64,000 nt of DNA from DATBFG01 sp036558645 (GCA_036558645.1 DATBFG010000086.1:131434-195433); one strand, 5' to 3'; positions 8,735 to 17,667 are shown, counted from the first letter of the stretch. Notes: a model not told the origin generated them from the sequence alone. Translations and numbers: made by a program.

Positions 8735-8769
8735 GAAACAGCTTGCGCAAGCTGTTTCTCCGCTATATT
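8735..8769 (+). promoter_or_regulatory. Perfect 24-bp palindrome overlapping a candidate promoter
   Basis: Half-site GAAACAGCTTGC (8735-8746) is followed immediately by its exact complement (8747-8758). TTGCGC at 8743-8748 and TATATT at 8764-8769, 15 bp apart, form a plausible but short-spaced sigma-70-like promoter for the STAS gene. An operator overlapping the -35 region is the simplest reading. Confidence 0.45.
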
Positions 8770-8816
8770 CTTTTTGCAGCCAAATCTGGCCGCCTCCCCA
8801 CGGCTACGAGGAACCC

Positions 8817-9173
8817 ATGCAGCTCAGACTCAGCACCAGAACCATTGACGGTATTCTGATTATCGATTGCGCCGGCCGCATCGTCTTCGGCGAGGAATCC
8901 GCGCTCCTGCGGGACACATTCCGCAAACTCGTCACGCAAAATAACCGGATTGTATTGAACTTGGGCGGCGTCAGCTACATCGATAGCGGCGGACTTGGGA
9001 CTCTGGTATCGCTCTACACGACGGCCCACAATGCGAACGGATCTGTAAAGCTTGCGAACCTGACTCAGCGGGTCGGAGATCTGCTGCAGGTAACCAAGCT
9101 GCTGACGATCTTTGAGGTTTACGAAAGCGAAGAGGAAGCCGTACGTGCCTCTCGTAAAGGCGCCGCCGCTTAA
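8817..9173 (+). CDS. STAS-domain anti-sigma factor antagonist
   Basis: The 118-residue protein is a single STAS domain: VSYIDSGGLGTLVSLYTTA contains the conserved phosphorylatable Ser (S57, after D56). This matches SpoIIAA/RsbV-type anti-anti-sigma factors, which bind an anti-sigma kinase when unphosphorylated and release the sigma factor. I chose ATG 8817 because GAGGA lies five bases upstream and the product starts at the first STAS strand (MQLRLSTRTIDGILIID); a longer frame from 8673 runs through the promoter and palindrome. No cognate kinase or phosphatase is adjacent. Confidence 0.88.
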   Translation: MQLRLSTRTIDGILIIDCAGRIVFGEESALLRDTFRKLVTQNNRIVLNLGGVSYIDSGGLGTLVSLYTTAHNANGSVKLANLTQRVGDLLQVTKLLTIFEVYESEEEAVRASRKGAAA

Positions 9174-9256
9174 CGAGCAGGCAATTTGTCTGCGAGTGAC
9201 TTTGTGGAGTGTTCCGCAAGGTAGTTTCCTACCGCGTCATCGTTTTTGTCTTTGGC

Positions 9257-9586
9257 ATGAACAAGCAAATTCTGGATGTGATCCGGCGAATTCCGCGAGG
9301 AAAGGTTTCCACTTACGGCGCGGTCGCACGCGCTGCGGGTTATCCGCGCGGAGCCCGCATGGTGGCTCGAGCACTCCATGGGGGTTTTGATGTGCCATGG
9401 CAGCGCGTTCTGGGGGCCGGAGGAGAAATCAAGCTTCGTGGCGATTGGGCGTTCGAACAGAGATTCCGGCTCCAGGCAGAGGGGGTTGTCTTCCGAGGAC
9501 GCAAGGTTGATATGAAATTGCACGAGCATAAGTTTCCGAAGAAAGTTCGCGTGCGTACAGGAAAGCCGAAGAAGAGCACTCGCTGA
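9257..9586 (+). CDS. Alkyltransferase-like protein (MGMT/ATL family)
   Basis: The 109-residue protein matches the DNA-binding domain of O6-alkylguanine-DNA alkyltransferases: ILDVIRRIPRGKVSTYGAVA, then ARMVARALHGG and VPWQRVLGAGGEI. The catalytic PCHR is PWQR here, so it cannot accept an alkyl group and belongs with the ATL proteins, which flag alkylated guanines for nucleotide excision repair. The C-terminus is unusually basic (KKVRVRTGKPKKSTR). I start at ATG 9257 (MNKQILDVI); the in-frame ATG at 9209 would add 16 hydrophobic residues absent from the family. No strong ribosome site is visible. Confidence 0.85.
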   Translation: MNKQILDVIRRIPRGKVSTYGAVARAAGYPRGARMVARALHGGFDVPWQRVLGAGGEIKLRGDWAFEQRFRLQAEGVVFRGRKVDMKLHEHKFPKKVRVRTGKPKKSTR

Positions 9587-9662
9587 GGCTTGCTCTGGAG
9601 TTGTATGCGCAAGGACCTGATCAGCTAAGAGCGCGCCGGAGCGCCGTGCACCATTCTTGAAA

Positions 9663-10058
9663 TCACTTCTTGAATTGCTGGTCGATTTCTACCTGGTAGC
9701 CCGCGACAAGGCGGTTGGTCTCGTTCGCCATCCCAACGACAGCCATCAGCTCTTTGAACATTGCGTCAGTCATGCCTTTTTTCTGCGCGGAGACGGTGTG
9801 CGAAGCGATGCAGTAGTCGCACTGATTGCTGACGCTGACGGCGACGTAGATCAATTCCTTGGTAAGCGGATCGAGGGCTCCGGGAGCCATGATCTGCTTT
9901 ACGTCATCCCATGTGCGCTTGAGGGTTACGGGATCGTGGGCGATGGCTTTCCAGAAATTATTGATCCAGTCGGTTTTACGCGTGGCCATGATGTCGTCGT
10001 ACACGACCCGAACTTCGGGGCTAGCGTCCGCGTACTCGATAAGTCCAAGGGTTGCCAT
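9663..10058 (-). CDS. AhpD-like / carboxymuconolactone decarboxylase family protein
   Basis: The 131-residue all-helical protein has the AhpD core motif QCDYCIASHTVSA, a CxxC plus His that serves as a peroxidase-linked disulfide site in AhpD relatives. The length fits single-domain members of the family (PF02627). Likely roles are antioxidant defence or alkylhydroperoxidase activity; the exact substrate cannot be told. It lies 28 bp downstream of hemQ on the same strand and is probably co-transcribed. Pairing with HemQ, which consumes peroxide, is suggestive but not proof of a shared role. Confidence 0.85.
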   Translation of the reverse strand: MATLGLIEYADASPEVRVVYDDIMATRKTDWINNFWKAIAHDPVTLKRTWDDVKQIMAPGALDPLTKELIYVAVSVSNQCDYCIASHTVSAQKKGMTDAMFKELMAVVGMANETNRLVAGYQVEIDQQFKK

Positions 10059-10086
10059 GAAGTCTCCACAATGTTTTGAGGGCTAA

Positions 10087-10944
10087 TTATTTGGACGGCG
10101 ATTCGCCGCTGAGCAGTTTCTCGAGCGAGGCCGCGGGACAACGCACGCCGACATAGAACTGTCCGAACAGGGCATACTCAGCGCTCACCTGGTCGAACCG
10201 CATTTCGTAAATCAATTTCTTGAAAACGAGAGGATCGTCGGCAAAGAGATCGACGCCCCACTCCCAATCGTCGAAGCCGATAGAGCCGGTGATGATCTGG
10301 CGGACTTCTCCCGCATAGCGGCGACCTACCAGTCCATGCTCGTTCATCTGACGGGCGCGCTCTTCGATAGGCAGCATGTACCAGTTTTTATCTTCGCCGC
10401 GCCGGCGATCCATGGGATAGAAGCAGATATAGCGGTGTTTCGGGATCTCGGGATAGAGACGCGGTCGCATGGCTTCCTTCTGGCGAGCCAGGGTTTCGTT
10501 GATTTCACGTTTCCAATCGTCGGAATGGGGCTCGAGTCCGCGCTCGGTAAGCGAAGTGTAAGTCTTGGTGGATGATTCGTAGAGTCCCAATTCGATAATC
10601 GATAGATATGAAGTCGTAGGCTCGAAGAAATCACTGAGGCGAAGGCGAGAGATCGCGAGCTCAGCCTGATTCAACTCATCGAACGAGTTGCGGAAGTGGA
10701 CGAGCATCAGGTCGCCCTTGTGTCCAATGAGGGAAAAGAGGGCGGATTGGCCGTTGGTTGATTGCTCCATGGAGCCGATGAGCGAAGTCGCTTCGTGGAT
10801 GATGTCGGGTTTCTGGGCTGAATGGAGTTCGCGCCAAGCGGACCAGCGGATTCGCATCATCTGATGGAGGACGCTATAGCCCTCGACGGTTAAAGGGACC
10901 GCGGGTGTTTCGGTTTGTGCGGGAGCTGAGCGCGAAGTCGGCAT
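10087..10944 (-). CDS. hemQ: Coproheme decarboxylase HemQ (chlorite dismutase family)
   Basis: The 285-residue protein has the two ferredoxin-like halves of the chlorite dismutase family. The conserved segments are RYICFYPMDRRRGEDKNWYM, MNEHGLVGRRYAG (with the proximal haem-ligand His), GSIGFDDWEWGVDLFADDP and EMRFDQVSAEYALFGQFYVG. HemQ converts coproheme III to haem b by two peroxide-dependent decarboxylations in the coproporphyrin-dependent pathway. The Arg needed for chlorite decomposition is not expected in this group, so chlorite dismutation is unlikely. ATG 10944 is preceded by AAGGA. Length is slightly above the usual 250 residues because of a 20-residue N-terminal extension. Confidence 0.9.
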   Translation of the reverse strand: MPTSRSAPAQTETPAVPLTVEGYSVLHQMMRIRWSAWRELHSAQKPDIIHEATSLIGSMEQSTNGQSALFSLIGHKGDLMLVHFRNSFDELNQAELAISRLRLSDFFEPTTSYLSIIELGLYESSTKTYTSLTERGLEPHSDDWKREINETLARQKEAMRPRLYPEIPKHRYICFYPMDRRRGEDKNWYMLPIEERARQMNEHGLVGRRYAGEVRQIITGSIGFDDWEWGVDLFADDPLVFKKLIYEMRFDQVSAEYALFGQFYVGVRCPAASLEKLLSGESPSK

Positions 10945-11052
10945 GAGAAGTCCTTGAGTCTATCGACCACCATTGTAAAGGGAGAAACGCGGCACAGGCG
11001 AGAGTAGTAGCGACCGCGTTTCCGGGTTTGCCTGTAGGATTTCGGCGCTACG

Positions 11053-12354
11053 CTATTGATTGCTCAGCCAGATGGGTTTGGCACCCACGGGCACAGTGTT
11101 GTTCCTGATGGTGGTAACTTTGCCGGTGAGGTCGGTGTACTTCGTGTACTTGGTGGCGACTTTTACGTTGACTGTCGTGCAGGTGCCGTTGGAGCAGGAT
11201 TGAGATGTATCCCAGATGGCTTGTCCCTGAAAGCTGCCGGTACCGGTATAACTGCAGGTCCAGCGTGTGGTGACATTGGCATCATGAGCGCACGAACTTG
11301 AGATGGTCCGGTTTACGGTCCAGCTATAGACCTGCTTGTAGGCTGTGCCAGCCTTGCAGATGAATCCGGTGTTGTCGGGAGTAGTGCAACCGTGGTTCTG
11401 ATCGTCATCCCACAGCATTCCGTGCGTGGTGTTATCCCATTCGTACCAGAAGATGCGCGCGACGGACTTTGACTCCTGCAAAAGTAAATAGCGAGCGGCG
11501 AATGCGGCACGCAGATCCTGATCGTCGAAACCATTCACGTCGGTGCGTCCCCAGCTCCCTTCTGTGTTCCAGATGGGCAGCGTGACGCCATGATCGGCGA
11601 GTGCGCCCTTGAGGTTGTCGACCAGTTGGTTCATATCCTCGGCTATGGGCCAGACTCCAGCCTGATTCTTGTGGACGTAACCGTGGAAGTCGATAGTGTC
11701 GACGTACGCGGCGCCGCCCGCGTCGAGAAATTTGTTAACCCACTTATAGACGCCATTGATTCCACTGGTCGGCGGAGGAGCGTGAACCTTGGCGGTGGGA
11801 TCGATGCTGAGGATGATGCTGCGAGCATCCTTGGCCATCTGCACTAACTGCTCCGTCGTACCTTGCCATTGGAAGGTGACATTCGGTTCGTTCCAGATCT
11901 CCCAATCGGTGATGTGTCCGGTATTGCTGTTCTTGCTGTGCGTGACGATGGCGGTAACGAAATCCTTCCAATGCTGGTTGGTTCCTGTTCCGTCGGAGTT
12001 GAGATCGTCGGGAGGGTAACAAGACCCGAGCGGATTAGGGCCGCAGCTTGCTCCAGGCTTGGACGAAGCCCAGGTAGGCGTGAGGCCAAAGGTGTACATG
12101 ACGCCGACGTTATGCGTCTTCGCGGTTGCCAGCCATTTGTCGATGAGAACCCAATCGTAAACTCCCTTGCTCGTGTTTACGTCGCCCCAGGTAGTGTCTG
12201 TCCCCCACAATCGAATGGATGAAATCGTAGCGGAAGGCCAGGGCGTGGTGGTTTTGTTGATGTGCATGTCGAAGAATGTCGCAGGAGTGGTTTGACCTGC
12301 AGCAACAGCGAGTGAAGCGAAAAGCAGGAGAGCTGGGAATAGAATCGGCCGCAT
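11053..12354 (-). CDS. Secreted glycoside hydrolase, clan A type (GH39/GH5-like)
   Basis: The 433-residue exported protein has a signal peptide, MRPILFPALLLFASLAVAAG. The (beta/alpha)8 barrel shows both catalytic glutamates expected in clan GH-A: WEIWNEPNVTF (acid/base) and IWNTEGSWG (nucleophile). The N-terminal strand SSIRLWGTDTTWGDV and the later IFWYEWDNTTHGML support a GH39-like or related assignment. Substrate is unknown. A Cys-rich C-terminal segment (CAHDANVTTRWTC, CSNGTCTTV) may be disulfide-bonded. The start at 12354 has GGAGG just upstream; a 14-residue longer start would spoil the signal peptide. Confidence 0.82.
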   Translation of the reverse strand: MRPILFPALLLFASLAVAAGQTTPATFFDMHINKTTTPWPSATISSIRLWGTDTTWGDVNTSKGVYDWVLIDKWLATAKTHNVGVMYTFGLTPTWASSKPGASCGPNPLGSCYPPDDLNSDGTGTNQHWKDFVTAIVTHSKNSNTGHITDWEIWNEPNVTFQWQGTTEQLVQMAKDARSIILSIDPTAKVHAPPPTSGINGVYKWVNKFLDAGGAAYVDTIDFHGYVHKNQAGVWPIAEDMNQLVDNLKGALADHGVTLPIWNTEGSWGRTDVNGFDDQDLRAAFAARYLLLQESKSVARIFWYEWDNTTHGMLWDDDQNHGCTTPDNTGFICKAGTAYKQVYSWTVNRTISSSCAHDANVTTRWTCSYTGTGSFQGQAIWDTSQSCSNGTCTTVNVKVATKYTKYTDLTGKVTTIRNNTVPVGAKPIWLSNQ

Positions 12355-12524
12355 GAATCCTCCGGAGTTGCGCCGCAAACGGAAGGTGCGGCGCACACAG
12401 CATTATGAGTGCGCACTACGGCCAGAGAAAAAGATTGCGAAAGAGATGGCAGGACGAAGGGTGAGACAAACCTAGAAGAGGTTCTGCGACGCGTCAACGG
12501 CTCAGAGGTGCACGAGAAAAAGAA

Positions 12525-12548
12525 AAGGCGGCCGTGGCGGGCCGCCTT
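12525..12548 (-). terminator. Intrinsic terminator after the SBBP-repeat gene
   Basis: On the minus strand, AAGGCGGCC and GGCCGCCTT pair across a 6-nt loop and are followed by TTTTCTTTTTCTC. It lies 18 bp past the stop at 12566 and separates that gene from the glycosidase. Confidence 0.88.
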
Positions 12549-12565
12549 GGGAAGACACATTCATT

Positions 12566-15376
12566 CTACGGAATGCCAACTCCCTTAAGCACAATGGACA
12601 CAGGTCCACCAGCGTCGTTGCTATTTACAGTTGCGTTAGCAACACGGTTCCCGGTCTGCGTAGGAGTGAAGGTGACTGTGAGGATGCAGGTGCCGCCTGG
12701 TGGAAGCGTGGCGGGAGCGATGGGGCAGTCATTCGTTTGAGAGTAATCCCCCGGATTTGCTCCCGTCAGCGTAATGCTGTTGATCGTCAAAGGAGTTGTT
12801 GGATTCGTATTGGTGAGCTGGTCCTGCTTGGGATTCGAACTGGTTCCCACCTTCTGATTTGGGAAGAGGAGATCTGCTTTCAAGAACGCAACGTAAGTGC
12901 CTCTGCCCTTAAGGGTGACGCGCTGCGGACTGCCAGGATCAGAGTCGGTAATGACAACTGACGCCTGACGAGCGCCGGCTCCACCGGGAGTGAAGGTCAC
13001 CGTAATCTGACAGTTTGCTCCGGGCGCCAGAGTGCCGGGGCAGTTATCAGTTTCATTGAAATCGCCAGCGTTCGGCCCGGCAACCGAGATGTCGGTGATG
13101 GTGAGGCTCGTGGCGCCGATATTGGTCAGGATTGTTGCCTTCGGATTACTGGTCGTGGCGACCACCTGGGTGTTGTAGATCAGGCTGGTCTTCGAAAGCT
13201 GCACTCCACTGTTCTGGGGTGAGATCTTGGTGATGAAGCCATCGTCCTTGCCGCCGCCGTAGGTTGCCTGGATGGCATTCTGGAGCGGGAAGTCTTCGGA
13301 TTCGGTGTAGCCGATAACGTAGATGTTGCCGTTGTTGTCGAGTGTAATGCTACTGCCGCCGTCACCACTGCGTCCGCCGAGGTAGGTTGAGAAAAGCGGT
13401 GCCGATCCCGTGGGATTCAGTTCCGTAACAATGACGTCTGTTACGCCCAACATACTCGTCTGCATTGGATTCATTAACGGGTAATTGGTGGAGTTGGTGC
13501 CGCCGGTGACATAGGCATCGCCATTCGAATCGAGCTTGATGGCGTTGGTGAAATCGGACCCGTTGCCACCCATGTAGGTCGCATAAGTGAGGGCAGATCC
13601 TGCCGCATTCAGCTTGGCAACGTAGCCGTCGCCGCAGTGCGTAAAGAAGCTAAAGTTGCAATTGATCGGCGCATTGTTTCCGTTATAGGCGGTTTGGAAG
13701 GCGCCGGCAGTAGCCGGGAAATTTGTAGAGTCGCTGCTACCCGTGACGTATGCATTGCCTGAGCTGTCGATCGCGACTGCGAATCCTTCATCACCCAAAG
13801 TGCCACCAAGGAAGGTGGAGTAGGTGAGAGCGGTCGCGTTTGAGTTGAGCTTGGCGACGAAGGCATCCCCTGCACCGGCGAGATTCGTCTGAAAGGCGCC
13901 GGCTGTTGTCGGGAAGTTGGAGGAGTTGGTTCCACCAGTCAGGAAAACATTGTTTGTGGCATCGAGGACGAGAGCCGCACCGGCGTCCTCGGAGCTTCCG
14001 CCCAAGTAAGTGCTCCAGATGAGGGAAGCAGCACCTGAGGCGGCAGGGTTCAACTTGGCCACGTAAGCATCACCACGGCTGGTACCACCGCCGAAAGTAG
14101 TCTGTAGCACACCCGCGGTGGTTGGAAAGTTGTTGGAGAGAGTAAAGCCGGTGATGTAGGCGTTCGCGCTGCCATCAAGCACGACTTTGAGAGCCTGTTC
14201 TTTCTTGCTGCCGCCAAGGAAAGTCGAATACAACAGCGAAGCACCGTTGGGATCGACCTTGGTCAGCGTAGCGTCCTGGCTGCCATGGAATGTGGTCTGG
14301 AATGCTGAGGCGGTGGTCGGGAAGTCGGATGACTGAGTGAATCCGGCGACGTAAGCATTGCCAGCGCTGTCGACTGCGATTCCGAGACCTGAGTCAACGC
14401 TGTTTCCGCCGAGGTACGTTGAGTAGACAAGGCTCGAGCCGTTGGCGCTTACCTTCGCGACGAAGTCATCGCTCGATGTCGTGCAGCCGCCACAGGTTCT
14501 GTCGAATGCGCCCGCTGTCGTAGGGAAGTCGGAAGAGAACGTCTGCCCTGTGACGTACGCGTTGTTGCTGGCATCGAGAGCGAGATCCTTGATGACGTCG
14601 GTCAGAGTGGCGCCGAGATAAGTCGAGTAGCTCAGTACAGGATCGATGACCAGGTTTCGCGAGCGATCGTACGATGCGACGTGAAACGAAACGCGATGGT
14701 TCGAAGCGATCTCATAGCGTGAGTCTACATAGTGCTTGTTGCCTTGATCGTCCATCTGGTAGACCTGCGGTTTGTGAAAGCGAAGCGGACTCGCGCCAGT
14801 CGCAACGAGAAGATCGCCATTCTTGTCGATCGAGATCCGGGATGAGGCGAAGTCAAGGGCAATCGTTGAGGGGTTCGATCCCGGCCGCACGATGAAGTCG
14901 TATTCGAGTTGCCGCTGATTGCCGTAGTAGACGAGATCGATGCCGGGATAGACGCCGGCATATTGCACGCGCGAGTACGTGGGAACATTCGTGTGCCACT
15001 TTTCGGGATCGTTGCCGATGAAATAATTCGCCTTGCCGGGAAGAGCTTCCAGAGGCGTGATTTCCGCAGAAGAGTTTGCGCCGAGAAGTTTCATGCGAAC
15101 GATGGATGAGCCTTGTAGCGGCTTCAGGGCAAGCACGGCCTCGTTCTGGGTGAGCAGCAGGGTATAGCCGTGTCCTTGCGAGAGAAACTTCACTTCAGAA
15201 CGCGCCTGGCCCTGATTTGGCTCGAAGCTCAGCGGCAGCTTGCCGTAGGAGTCCATGATCTGGTTTTTTGCGGAGGTAGTTGCAGCTGAAGCATTGGCAC
15301 TGGAAACAAGACTTGTAAGCGATGCGAGCGCCAGAATGACTAGAGCAATAACGAAGGTCGACTGTCGAATACGCAT
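12566..15376 (-). CDS. Secreted SBBP-repeat beta-propeller protein with choice-of-anchor-D domains
   Basis: The 936-residue protein begins with a signal peptide (about residues 1-31, ending NASA). An N-terminal DUF7948-like domain follows (LPLSFEPNQGQARSEVKFLS, then YPGIDLVYYGNQRQLEYDF). About nine SBBP repeats span residues 245-700, each with a variant of YSTYLGG...IAVDSAGNAYVAG..SSDFPTT. Two Ig-like choice-of-anchor-D domains end the protein (TSLIYNTQVVATTSNP, LLFPNQKVGTSSNP). Such proteins are expanded in Acidobacteriota; their role is unknown, probably surface or extracellular binding. ATG 15376 starts directly at the signal peptide. Confidence 0.9.
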   Translation of the reverse strand: MRIRQSTFVIALVILALASLTSLVSSANASAATTSAKNQIMDSYGKLPLSFEPNQGQARSEVKFLSQGHGYTLLLTQNEAVLALKPLQGSSIVRMKLLGANSSAEITPLEALPGKANYFIGNDPEKWHTNVPTYSRVQYAGVYPGIDLVYYGNQRQLEYDFIVRPGSNPSTIALDFASSRISIDKNGDLLVATGASPLRFHKPQVYQMDDQGNKHYVDSRYEIASNHRVSFHVASYDRSRNLVIDPVLSYSTYLGATLTDVIKDLALDASNNAYVTGQTFSSDFPTTAGAFDRTCGGCTTSSDDFVAKVSANGSSLVYSTYLGGNSVDSGLGIAVDSAGNAYVAGFTQSSDFPTTASAFQTTFHGSQDATLTKVDPNGASLLYSTFLGGSKKEQALKVVLDGSANAYITGFTLSNNFPTTAGVLQTTFGGGTSRGDAYVAKLNPAASGAASLIWSTYLGGSSEDAGAALVLDATNNVFLTGGTNSSNFPTTAGAFQTNLAGAGDAFVAKLNSNATALTYSTFLGGTLGDEGFAVAIDSSGNAYVTGSSDSTNFPATAGAFQTAYNGNNAPINCNFSFFTHCGDGYVAKLNAAGSALTYATYMGGNGSDFTNAIKLDSNGDAYVTGGTNSTNYPLMNPMQTSMLGVTDVIVTELNPTGSAPLFSTYLGGRSGDGGSSITLDNNGNIYVIGYTESEDFPLQNAIQATYGGGKDDGFITKISPQNSGVQLSKTSLIYNTQVVATTSNPKATILTNIGATSLTITDISVAGPNAGDFNETDNCPGTLAPGANCQITVTFTPGGAGARQASVVITDSDPGSPQRVTLKGRGTYVAFLKADLLFPNQKVGTSSNPKQDQLTNTNPTTPLTINSITLTGANPGDYSQTNDCPIAPATLPPGGTCILTVTFTPTQTGNRVANATVNSNDAGGPVSIVLKGVGIP

Positions 15377-15599
15377 AGTTCCTCACTGGCTACAAATTAT
15401 TGAGTATTTCAGTGAAAAATCAGCCCCGGGTTAAGGAGGGGAGTAATCGCTGATGAAGAGCATAGCAGTTGCCGTGCCAGAACCCCCCTGTGAACTTCCA
15501 ACGACAGCAAGCATTTACAGGCTAAGAGGAATGCCTGAAGTGCAAATTAGTTGCACATCAGAGAAGGGTTCTGCCTGCATAAAAGGGGAGGGAACAGAG

Positions 15600-15639
15600 G
15601 CGGCGCTGACCGCAGGTTGAACCCGTTGAACAGCGCCGC
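15600..15639 (-). terminator. Probable terminator hairpin after the copper-radical oxidase gene
   Basis: GCGGCGCTG and CAGCGCCGC (9-bp perfect stem) flank a 22-nt loop, 9 bp beyond the stop at 15648. The trailing minus-strand sequence is only moderately U-rich (CTCTGTTCCCTCCCCTTTT), so efficiency is uncertain. Confidence 0.6.
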
Positions 15640-15647
15640 GAAAAGTT

Positions 15648-17207
15648 TTACTGCAGCTGAACGAAGGGCATAACAGATGGCACGCCGCTTGAGTTCAGGA
15701 TGACCAGCATGTAGTAACCCGGAGGCGCATAAGACGCGCCGAGGGGGCCCTTGGCCGAAATCTTGCCGCCGATGATCTGGAACTGTAGATCGACATAACG
15801 CTGATCCATGTTGTTGGCATGCGTCGTTGCGGTCGCACGAATCAACGCGACGCGAGTGATGGTGGCAGCATCCGGCGTGATGATGTTGAATTTCTGGTTG
15901 TACGTAAGAGTCGTCGGAGCGGTGGTGATCACGGGGCGAGCACCGGCGAACAAGTAGGGTGGGCTGTAGATTTCGTAGCTCTGCTGACCAGCAAGCTTGG
16001 TGTCAGCACCTGAGGAGAGAACGCGTCCATCAGGCAACAGACCGGCGGTCGAGTGGTAGGTGCGGTTCACCGCCTGATCGGCCATCAAGGTCCAAGTATT
16101 GGTAGCCGGGTCGTAGAGTTCGGGCGTGAGGATTGGATTGTTAAATCGACCGCCTCCGGCGCCTCCACCAACCGCGAGCACTTTGCCATCGGCGAGCAGA
16201 ACCAGGTTGTGGTTCATGCGGGCGATGTTCATCTTGTGACCCGCGGGCTGATCGACCCACACAGGAACCTGCTGTGACAGGTCGACGGTCTCAACCGTGT
16301 CAGTCACAGTTCCGGTGCCATTCAGCGAGACGGGCGAGCCGCCGGATACAAGCAGAGTCTTCAGATCCGGCAGCAACACGTGCGGGGCATAGTAGCGCTT
16401 GCCGAAGATGGTCTTGGGCCCCTTCTTCCACGTGTTCGAAACGGGATCGAACATATAGCTCGTGGGTGACGGAGCAGACAAGAAGACCTTGCCGTTGGTC
16501 ATCAGCGTGACGCGCGGATAGGCGGTTCCATCGAGAGTTTCCGCCGGCATATTAGCGGTGCCAGGCAGTGCGGTCCAGGTATTCGCGGTGGGGTCATAAA
16601 TTTCCATCACGTTCTGGATCTTTGTGCCGTCCTCGTTGGGACCGGACAGCTCAAGCATTGTGCCGTCTTTCAACTCGACGGCGGTGGGATACCAGCGCGC
16701 GAAGTTCATATCCGCGCCGAGACTCCAAGTCTCGGTCACCGGATCGAAGATCGTCGTGTTCCAGGTTCCCGAGTGGTTATTTTGCGCATGGGGTGCGTCG
16801 CCGCCGGTGACGATGACGCGTCCATCAGCGGTGATGTGAATGCCGGAGCAGAAGATGTCGCGAGACTCCGTCAACAGAGTGTCGTCAACGATACCTGTAG
16901 TGGGATCAAGAACGACGGAGCGTGAACCGGGGCCGCTGCCGGGCCGCGGGAAGTAATAAAAAAGAATTTTGCCGGTGTGCATGAGCGCGAAGTTGGCGCC
17001 GATAGCACAGTGACCGTTGCCATTGGTGGGACAGAGATCCGCAGCAGCGGTCCAGGAGCCGACTTCCGCGGGAGACTGAGACTTCGCCTTAGGGGTGTTC
17101 TTCGGTGTGGCAGCAGAGAAAGCCAGGGTCGCTGGCAGCAAAAGCGCGGCGCAAATCGCGGTGCAAAGCCGTCGTGATGTGCCGCTCTGTCGATTGTTCT
17201 TTTGCAC
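15648..17207 (-). CDS. Secreted copper-radical oxidase (galactose/glyoxal oxidase-like)
   Basis: The 519-residue protein has an N-terminal signal peptide (about residues 1-32), a seven-bladed Kelch propeller and a C-terminal DUF1929 domain. All residues expected for the mononuclear copper and Tyr-Cys cofactor appear to be present: C120 in DIFCSGIHI, Y173 in FARWYPTAV, Y384-H385 in NRTYHSTAG and H463 in ATTHANNMDQRYV. By analogy with galactose oxidase these correspond to Cys228, Tyr272, Tyr495, His496 and His581. It would oxidise a primary alcohol or aldehyde and release H2O2 outside the cell; the substrate is not evident. The ARWYPT context is closer to glyoxal oxidases. The start is GTG 17207, after GGAGGT. 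Confidence 0.85.
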   Translation of the reverse strand: MQKNNRQSGTSRRLCTAICAALLLPATLAFSAATPKNTPKAKSQSPAEVGSWTAAADLCPTNGNGHCAIGANFALMHTGKILFYYFPRPGSGPGSRSVVLDPTTGIVDDTLLTESRDIFCSGIHITADGRVIVTGGDAPHAQNNHSGTWNTTIFDPVTETWSLGADMNFARWYPTAVELKDGTMLELSGPNEDGTKIQNVMEIYDPTANTWTALPGTANMPAETLDGTAYPRVTLMTNGKVFLSAPSPTSYMFDPVSNTWKKGPKTIFGKRYYAPHVLLPDLKTLLVSGGSPVSLNGTGTVTDTVETVDLSQQVPVWVDQPAGHKMNIARMNHNLVLLADGKVLAVGGGAGGGRFNNPILTPELYDPATNTWTLMADQAVNRTYHSTAGLLPDGRVLSSGADTKLAGQQSYEIYSPPYLFAGARPVITTAPTTLTYNQKFNIITPDAATITRVALIRATATTHANNMDQRYVDLQFQIIGGKISAKGPLGASYAPPGYYMLVILNSSGVPSVMPFVQLQ

Positions 17208-17667
17208 GGTACCTCCGTCGTGAGTGCTAATCGGTGAAAGTCCCAGCCGTTGATAGGCACTGGAACGGGCGTTTGTTTGTGTGATCGAGACAGTTTACAT
17301 AGCCCTAGAGCGGTCTGATTTTCGCTGAAGGGGGCGGGATTGCATTTTTAGCAGTACGAGAATACCAGTGTCAATGAGAAGAAAGTCTCCGAATCGCGTG
17401 GAGCACGGCATTGACGGGGTGTTTGGTGATTGTGCTGCGAGTTGCAAATGCACTTCTAAGACTCACGATGGTGCGTGGCCGGAATCCTAAAAAAGTAACG
17501 GTTACTTGAGACCGGTTGTCGGCCGCTGCTGGGAAAACGGAGCAGTCGCTAATCGTCCCATTTACAGGCATTTCCCTCCTTTGGTGACCTTCGCTTGAAG
17601 TGTTTTGCGAATTAGTCTCGGGCTGTTAGCGCTTCGCCACTTGCATGCGTTTTTCAGGAGGCTGAAC
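17208..17667. other. Divergent intergenic region (460 bp)
   Basis: This region separates the oxidase and the beta-helix lipoprotein, which diverge. It holds the 17493-17507 palindrome and a good ribosome site (CAGGAGG, 17655-17661) for the lipoprotein. No RNA gene or riboswitch fold was recognised. Confidence 0.6.
17493..17507. promoter_or_regulatory. Candidate operator AAGTAAC-G-GTTACTT
   Basis: A perfect 7-1-7 palindrome lies 160 bp upstream of the lipoprotein start, in otherwise non-repetitive DNA. The size and symmetry suit a dimeric repressor or activator site; the regulator is unknown. Confidence 0.4.

Noticed and set aside
8608..8816. Possible SRP 4.5S RNA beside dnaX, a common location
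   Set aside because: No GGAAG...GCAGC-type SRP core or extended hairpin was found; only the 24-bp palindrome and promoter-like elements.
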